The position numbers were made by a program, and so were the translations under genes. A DNA stretch of 9,281 bases, from contig PWGS01000091.1 in the NCBI GenBank assembly GCA_003554505.1, positions 1-9,281 on the forward strand, in the 5' to 3' direction. This DNA comes from Desulfonatronospira sp. Its GTDB lineage: Bacteria > Desulfobacterota > Desulfovibrionia > Desulfovibrionales > Desulfonatronovibrionaceae. This document shows positions 6,091 through 9,281 of the stretch, in pieces; the first letter of the stretch is position 1; every line of letters starts with the position of its first letter. The notes under the pieces were generated by a model. It was not told the DNA's origin and made no database searches. It saw only the letters and a list, made by a program, of their open reading frames with translations.

Positions 6091-6171
6091 GTTTACGGTG
6101 CGTCCATGTATTTTTGCCGGTACTGTAATTTTATTCGCCGGGATGCCTGTATACACTGACGCACCGAAAAC
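6091..6171 (-). promoter_or_regulatory. Long stem-loop in the rpsO-pnp spacer, probable pnp leader hairpin
   Basis: Arms 6091-6111 and 6151-6171 pair as 4 bp (GTTT/AAAC), an A-A mismatch, 9 bp (CGGTGCGTC/GACGCACCG), a 2x2 internal loop, and 5 bp (TGTAT/ATACA). That makes 18 pairs closing a 39-nt loop. It begins 15 nt after the rpsO stop in the transcript. There is no U-run, so a terminator is unlikely. In E. coli a double-stranded pnp leader in the same position is cut by RNase III and then used by PNPase to autoregulate. An analogous role is inferred here. Confidence 0.6.
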
Positions 6172-6186
6172 AGGGGGTTGCCGGGA

Positions 6187-6456
6187 TTATTTCCTGAGTC
6201 CGAGCCTGGAAATGAGCCGGCGGTAACGCTCTACATTTTTTTCCTTGAGGGAATTAAGGAGCTTTCTTCTTTTGCCCACCAGCTTCAAAAGACCCGTGCG
6301 GGAATGAAAATCCTTCTTGTGGGTCTTGAAGTGTTCAGTCAGGTACTTGATGCGCTCAGTAAGCAGGGCTACCTGGACTTCAGGCGAGCCGGTGTCGTTT
6401 TCGTGCTGTTTAAATTCCTCAATTACCTTGGATTTGTCCTTGGTTTCCATGACCAC
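6187..6456 (-). CDS. rpsO: 30S ribosomal protein S15
   Basis: The product is 89 aa, exactly the family length. S15 is a primary 16S rRNA-binding protein that nucleates assembly of the 30S platform with S6/S18. The sequence contains [16 protein letters not shown] (21-36), [16 protein letters not shown] (42-57) and the basic GKRRKLLN segment (61-68), covering the conserved helices and the HxxDxxS rRNA-contact motif. The start is GTG at 6454-6456: AAGGAGG lies 8 nt upstream, an ideal distance, whereas the ATG two codons later would be 14 nt away. It follows truB by 33 nt and precedes pnp, the usual rpsO-pnp pairing. In several bacteria S15 represses its own mRNA through a leader structure. The 33-nt spacer is short for one unless it includes the truB end. 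Confidence 0.98.
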   Translation of the reverse strand: MVMETKDKSKVIEEFKQHENDTGSPEVQVALLTERIKYLTEHFKTHKKDFHSRTGLLKLVGKRRKLLNSLKEKNVERYRRLISRLGLRK

Positions 6457-6464
6457 AGCTGTAT

Positions 6465-6471
6465 CCTCCTT
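6465..6471 (-). promoter_or_regulatory. Ribosome-binding site deciding the rpsO GTG start
   Basis: The complement reads AAGGAGG, ending 8 nt before the GTG at 6454-6456. It is the strongest Shine-Dalgarno site in the operon segment shown and fits the high expression of a ribosomal protein. Confidence 0.8.
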
Positions 6472-6489
6472 GAATTGAATAATAAAGAA

Positions 6490-7419
6490 TCATGTCCACA
6501 ATCCTCGGATTATGGACCACATCAACCGGCCATCCGTTTTTTGGGCCTCGGCCAGGGCCAGCGGGGAGCCTTCCATGGAAAGAAGCAGTGCCCTTGAGTG
6601 CTGTCCAGCACTTCCCTGGGGCGGATCTTTTGCTTCAATGGGGCGTCCGTTGCGCACGAACGATTCCTGCTCAGGGTCCAGTTTGATCTGGTCCCAGTGA
6701 GACATTGCCCGTGGTATGGGCAACAGGTGATCGTCCAGGTCCCTTGTTTCCATGAGGTTCTCCAGGTCTACGGCCTGATCCAGGGAAAAGGGATGGCTTT
6801 TTTCCCGGACAAGCTCTGCCAGAGCCGCGCAGCATCCTAAGCGCATCCCCAGGCTGTGGGCCAGGGACCGTACATAGGTGCCCGCGGAGCAGGTTATCCG
6901 GAATTCCACCAGGGGCGGTTCTATATTTAGAACCCGGGCCTGGTAAATATCTATTTCTTTAGTCTTGCAGGGGACCTCTTGTCCAGCCCTGACCAGGGCG
7001 TGAAATGGTTTTCCCTGATGCTTGGCTGCTGATACCGCAGGCACTGTCTGTTCCCTGAGGCTCTCCCAGGACGTTATTTCCTGTTCAATCTTCTCCGGGG
7101 AGACCCCGGAACAGTCCTTCTCCTCCAGCACGGTTCCCTGCATGTCGTATGTATCTGTGCTGACTCCCAGGCGTATAATTCCCCAGTACGTCTTGCGGCC
7201 TTCAGTGATGTAGGGAGCCAGTTTGGTGGCCTGCCCCAGCAGGACCACCAGCACACCCCTGGCCATGGGGTCCAGGGTGCCGGCGTGACCTAGCTTTTTG
7301 AGCTTGAAGCGCGATTTTATCCTGTTGAGACACGCAGTGGAAGTCGGTCCTTCCGGCTTGTCCAGGACGATCCCCCCGCTTGGGTGCGCGGCTCCGGGGG
7401 AATTGGCCCTGGAACTCAT
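6490..7419 (-). CDS. truB: tRNA pseudouridine(55) synthase
   Basis: The product is 309 aa and isomerises U55 in the T-loop of tRNAs to pseudouridine. GIVLDKPEGPTST (16-28) is the N-terminal TruB signature. KKLGHAGTLDPMARGVL (41-57) contains the catalytic aspartate D50. KTYWGIIRLGVSTDTYD (76-92) includes the conserved tyrosine Y78, and CSAGTYVRSLAHSLG (177-191) completes the active-site core. The C-terminal ~70 residues resemble a short, divergent PUA-like tail. The usual PPxYSAxK...LYxxAR segment reads VPAVSAAKHQGKPFHALVR (127-145), missing the two usual aromatic tyrosines. The ATG at 7417-7419 overlaps the nrnA stop in an ATGA arrangement, with AGGGA 6 nt upstream, so translational coupling with nrnA is likely. 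It sits in the rbfA-nrnA-truB-rpsO-pnp order typical of the infB operon. Confidence 0.97.
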   Translation of the reverse strand: MSSRANSPGAAHPSGGIVLDKPEGPTSTACLNRIKSRFKLKKLGHAGTLDPMARGVLVVLLGQATKLAPYITEGRKTYWGIIRLGVSTDTYDMQGTVLEEKDCSGVSPEKIEQEITSWESLREQTVPAVSAAKHQGKPFHALVRAGQEVPCKTKEIDIYQARVLNIEPPLVEFRITCSAGTYVRSLAHSLGMRLGCCAALAELVREKSHPFSLDQAVDLENLMETRDLDDHLLPIPRAMSHWDQIKLDPEQESFVRNGRPIEAKDPPQGSAGQHSRALLLSMEGSPLALAEAQKTDGRLMWSIIRGLWT

Positions 7420-8378
7420 TCAATATCCCTGCGGGCGCGGGCGATTACCATTTCCCGGGCTTCCTGCATAGGCGCATCGATTATCCCTCCAGAGGCATTT
7501 TTATGTCCGCCTCCTCCCAAACTGGAGGCAATTCTGCTTACATCCTCTTCTCCCGCACTGCGCAGACTTATCTTCACCCGGCCTTCTTCATCCTCGCGCA
7601 GGGTGCAGGCCACCTTGACCCCGCTGACCTTGAGGAGCATGTTGACCAGGCCTTCGCAGTCCTCTGGCCCGGTGTTGGTATTTTTGAGCATCTCTCTGGT
7701 AATACAGATGATACCGATGCGTCCATTGTCAATGAATTCGGAGCGCTGCAGGGCCAGACCGTGCAGACGGATCATGCCCACTGACCACTGATTGGTGATG
7801 AGCGGATTGATTTTCCCGGGGTCCAGACCCTGGCGGACCATTCCGGCTGTCAGTTCCAGAACACCGGGAGTGGTGTTTCCGAAGCTGAAAAAGCCGGTAT
7901 CCGAGACAACGGCCAGGTAAATACTGTGAGCAAGGGGGCCGCTGAGTTCCAGATCCAGCTGTTTTGCCACCAGGGACATCATCTCCCCCACCGAGGAGAA
8001 GGCCGGGTCCACCCAGTTGATCAAACCGAAATCCGGGTTGTCCGGATGGTGATCGATATTTATCGTGGGCGTTTTTTTTAGCCTGTCCGCTATGTATTCC
8101 CCGGGGCGCTCCGGGGAAGCGCTGTCCAGGACCATGATCCATTCAAAATCATTGCTGGGGGGTCTGGTATGAATTTCAGCCGGCAGGTCCAGCCAGGTGT
8201 ATTTCCGGGGCAGACCGCTTTCGTTGTACAGGTCGAAGCTTTTGCCCAGGCTTTTAAGGATATGTCCGGCTGCAGACATGGAGCCTATGGAATCCCCGTC
8301 GGGCTTTACATGCGAGGTCACAAGAAAGTTGTCCCCGTGTTTCAGGGTCCGGACAAGTTCATCGGGGACCGGAATCAT
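7416..8378 (-). CDS. nrnA: DHH-family phosphoesterase, NrnA-type oligoribonuclease / pAp phosphatase
   Basis: The product is 320 aa and probably hydrolyses short RNA oligonucleotides (nanoRNA) and 3'-phosphoadenosine 5'-phosphate in the cytoplasm. The DHH domain shows H23-VKPDGDS (23-30), D85 in VLDSASPE, the DHH triad at 109-111 (NIDHHPDN), and D160 in VVSDTGFFSFG, all metal ligands of the family. A C-terminal DHHA1 domain carries GGGGHKNASGG (288-298). The start is ATG 8376-8378 because AGGAG lies 7 nt upstream and MIPVPDELVRTL begins the conserved first helix. An upstream in-frame ATG (8411) would add eleven residues and deepen the overlap with rbfA. The gene overlaps the rbfA end by 20 nt and the truB start by 4 nt. 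It commonly pairs with PNPase, whose end products are short oligonucleotides. The name is by homology; pAp activity is inferred. Confidence 0.93.
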   Translation of the reverse strand: MIPVPDELVRTLKHGDNFLVTSHVKPDGDSIGSMSAAGHILKSLGKSFDLYNESGLPRKYTWLDLPAEIHTRPPSNDFEWIMVLDSASPERPGEYIADRLKKTPTINIDHHPDNPDFGLINWVDPAFSSVGEMMSLVAKQLDLELSGPLAHSIYLAVVSDTGFFSFGNTTPGVLELTAGMVRQGLDPGKINPLITNQWSVGMIRLHGLALQRSEFIDNGRIGIICITREMLKNTNTGPEDCEGLVNMLLKVSGVKVACTLREDEEGRVKISLRSAGEEDVSRIASSLGGGGHKNASGGIIDAPMQEAREMVIARARRDIE

Positions 8379-8688
8379 AAACCATCTCCTGCAGATATGT
8401 ATCCCACTCAAACCTGAGTTCCGGAACGTAGCGCATTTTAAGATTCCGGCCCAGACTGGAGCGCAGGAACCCCCGGGCGCTACTCAGGGCTTTTTCCAGT
8501 TCCGGAGAAGGACCCTGTATATGCGTATACGTGACCCGGGCAATGCTCATGTCTTTGTTCATGAGTACACCGGTTATGGTGAGCAGGTTCAGGCGCGGGT
8601 CCCGGGCCTCTTCCACGATTATCCTGCCAAGTTCACGCATGATGCTGTCGGCCATTCTTGTGGCCCGTCTTGATGATGCAGGCTGCAT
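8359..8688 (-). CDS. rbfA: Ribosome-binding factor A
   Basis: The product is 109 aa, normal for RbfA, a small KH-fold protein that binds the 30S subunit near the 5' helix of 16S rRNA and assists late maturation and cold adaptation. Recognisable segments are RRATRMADSIMRELGRIIVEEARDPR (7-32), with the typical early helix and ARDPRL turn, LLTITGVLMNKDMSIARVTYT (35-55), which forms the first beta pair, and LKMRYVPELRFEWD (83-96), the conserved RxxPELxF-D end of the KH domain. The start ATG (8686-8688) lies 6 nt after the DUF503 stop. Only a distant GAGG lies upstream, so coupling to the preceding gene is likely. Its last 20 nt overlap the start of nrnA. Confidence 0.96.
   Translation of the reverse strand: MQPASSRRATRMADSIMRELGRIIVEEARDPRLNLLTITGVLMNKDMSIARVTYTHIQGPSPELEKALSSARGFLRSSLGRNLKMRYVPELRFEWDTYLQEMVYDSGPR
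8386..8390 (-). promoter_or_regulatory. Ribosome-binding site of nrnA inside the rbfA 3' end
   Basis: The complement is AGGAG, 7 nt before the ATG at 8376-8378. It lies within rbfA coding sequence and fixes the nrnA start. Confidence 0.75.
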
Positions 8689-8694
8689 AACTGT

Positions 8695-8976
8695 CTAAAA
8701 AACCTCTATTCTGACTTCCTGCAGATCGTCAGCGGAAATCGCTTCCACCATCTGCAGGGCCTTGTTCAGTATTTCCTCCCCCCGGAGCTTGTCGTTGGCC
8801 AGAGTGACCATGGCTATCTCCAGGTTGTCCAGGCTGTTTTCCGAACCTATTTCAGCCACCGCCAGGTTGAACTTGTTTTTGAGCTTCTGCTTCAGGCTGC
8901 TGCTGATCTTGCGTTTGGCCTTGAGCGAAGTAATCCCGTGCAGGCGGATATTTATATAAAGTGTTCCAATCATCAT
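8695..8976 (-). CDS. DUF503 (YlxP-like) small protein
   Basis: The product is 93 aa. MIGTLYINIRLHGITSLKAKR (2-22) matches the DUF503 opening, in which a beta strand is followed by a SLKxKR motif. KLKNKFNLAVAEIG (31-44) corresponds to the second conserved block, and the chain ends in a short strand (VRIEVF). The family is found next to infB/rbfA in many bacteria, including ylxP in the Bacillus nusA-infB operon. A role linked to translation or ribosome maturation is suspected, but its molecular function is not well established. The start is one of two consecutive ATGs (8976 or 8973), and no clear Shine-Dalgarno site is visible. It lies 54 nt after infB and 6 nt before rbfA, within the same transcription unit. 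Confidence 0.92.
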   Translation of the reverse strand: MMIGTLYINIRLHGITSLKAKRKISSSLKQKLKNKFNLAVAEIGSENSLDNLEIAMVTLANDKLRGEEILNKALQMVEAISADDLQEVRIEVF

Positions 8977-8998
8977 TATATTGCATACGGTGCAGCAG

Positions 8999-9022
8999 CT
9001 GTCCTCTGACTTCTGTCCTCTA
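8999..9022. repeat. Short CTGTCCTCT direct repeat after infB
   Basis: CTGTCCTCT occurs at 8999-9007 and 9013-9021 in the 54-nt infB-DUF503 spacer. A related CCTCTGA-like word follows. The 13-mer CTTCTGTCCTCTA at 9010-9022 is identical to 372-384, just after the UPF0182 stop. Confidence 0.6.
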
Positions 9023-9030
9023 CCTCTGAT

Positions 9031-9281
9031 TTAAAGCGTGGCCTTTTCCTCGCGCTCCTGATAAGCCTCGATGATGTCTCCTACTTTGATGTCGTTGAAT
9101 TTCTCCAGGCCAACGCCGCATTCGTAGCCCTTGGTCACGTCCTTGACGTCTTCCTTGAACCTCTTGAGGGAGCTCAGGTTTCCAGTATAGACCACTACGC
9201 CGTCGCGTACCAGGCGGGCCTTGCCGTTGCGGATGAGCTTGCCGTCCATGACCATGCACCCGGCCACCATGCCTACCTTGG
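9031..9281 (-). CDS. infB: Translation initiation factor IF-2, C-terminal fragment (5' end outside window)
   Basis: The last 82 residues of IF-2 are visible, starting [14 protein letters not shown] at the right window edge and ending in TAA (9031-9033). The segment [23 protein letters not shown] is the highly conserved end of domain IV (C2), which binds the formylmethionyl end of initiator t[13 protein letters not shown] and [12 protein letters not shown] supply the beta-barrel strands before it. The GTPase domain and the N-terminal part lie beyond the window. IF-2 positions initiator tRNA on the 30S subunit and promotes 50S joining. It heads the visible part of this operon, so the promoter (usually near rimP/nusA) is not in the window. 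Confidence 0.97.
   Translation of the reverse strand, partial: KVGMVAGCMVMDGKLIRNGKARLVRDGVVVYTGNLSSLKRFKEDVKDVTKGYECGVGLEKFNDIKVGDIIEAYQEREEKATL

Noticed and set aside
6091..6171. Rho-independent terminator after rpsO
   Set aside because: The stem is long and interrupted with no U-run after it. pnp is normally co-transcribed with rpsO, so a leader hairpin is the better reading.
6080..6226. Plus-strand 48-codon ORF with an upstream AGGAGG at 6048-6053
   Set aside because: The Shine-Dalgarno-like site is 26 nt from the ATG, the frame runs antisense through the pnp leader hairpin into rpsO, and no domain is seen.

Overview
The window looks like chromosomal DNA from an anaerobic Gram-negative bacterium, most likely Desulfobacterota (Desulfovibrionales-like). 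This is inferred from three things: protein style, the gene order infB - DUF503 - rbfA - nrnA - truB - rpsO - pnp, and a RACo-type corrinoid-activator homologue. No 16S or other decisive marker is present, so the genus is not assignable.

Left part (1-3570): the 3' end of a UPF0182 membrane-protein gene on the + strand faces, across a 312-nt gap, a TraB/PrgY-family membrane protein gene on the - strand. The gap holds a large inverted repeat built from TCGGNN hexamers. The TraB gene is divergent from a + strand gene for a compact [2Fe-2S]-ferredoxin/ASKHA ATPase of the RACo (DUF4445) family. Their shared ~150-nt upstream region contains two strong palindromes.

Middle (3571-3798): the ASKHA gene and pnp converge on a 228-nt spacer. 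It carries an octamer tandem repeat and a nested palindrome made of two 41-bp modules.

Right part (3799-9281, all - strand): this is the classic translation/RNA-processing operon. In transcription order it has infB (IF-2, only the C-terminus is in the window), a DUF503/YlxP-like gene, rbfA (30S maturation), nrnA (DHH nanoRNase/pAp phosphatase), truB (tRNA Psi55 synthase), rpsO (ribosomal protein S15) and pnp (PNPase). rbfA/nrnA and nrnA/truB overlap, which suggests translational coupling. The rpsO-pnp spacer folds into a long stem-loop in the position of the RNase III/PNPase autoregulatory leader hairpin of E. coli.

The coding content is mostly housekeeping. I see no convincing new multi-gene system. 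The parts most worth a second look are the two intergenic palindromic elements, the pnp leader structure and the domain-reduced RACo-like protein.
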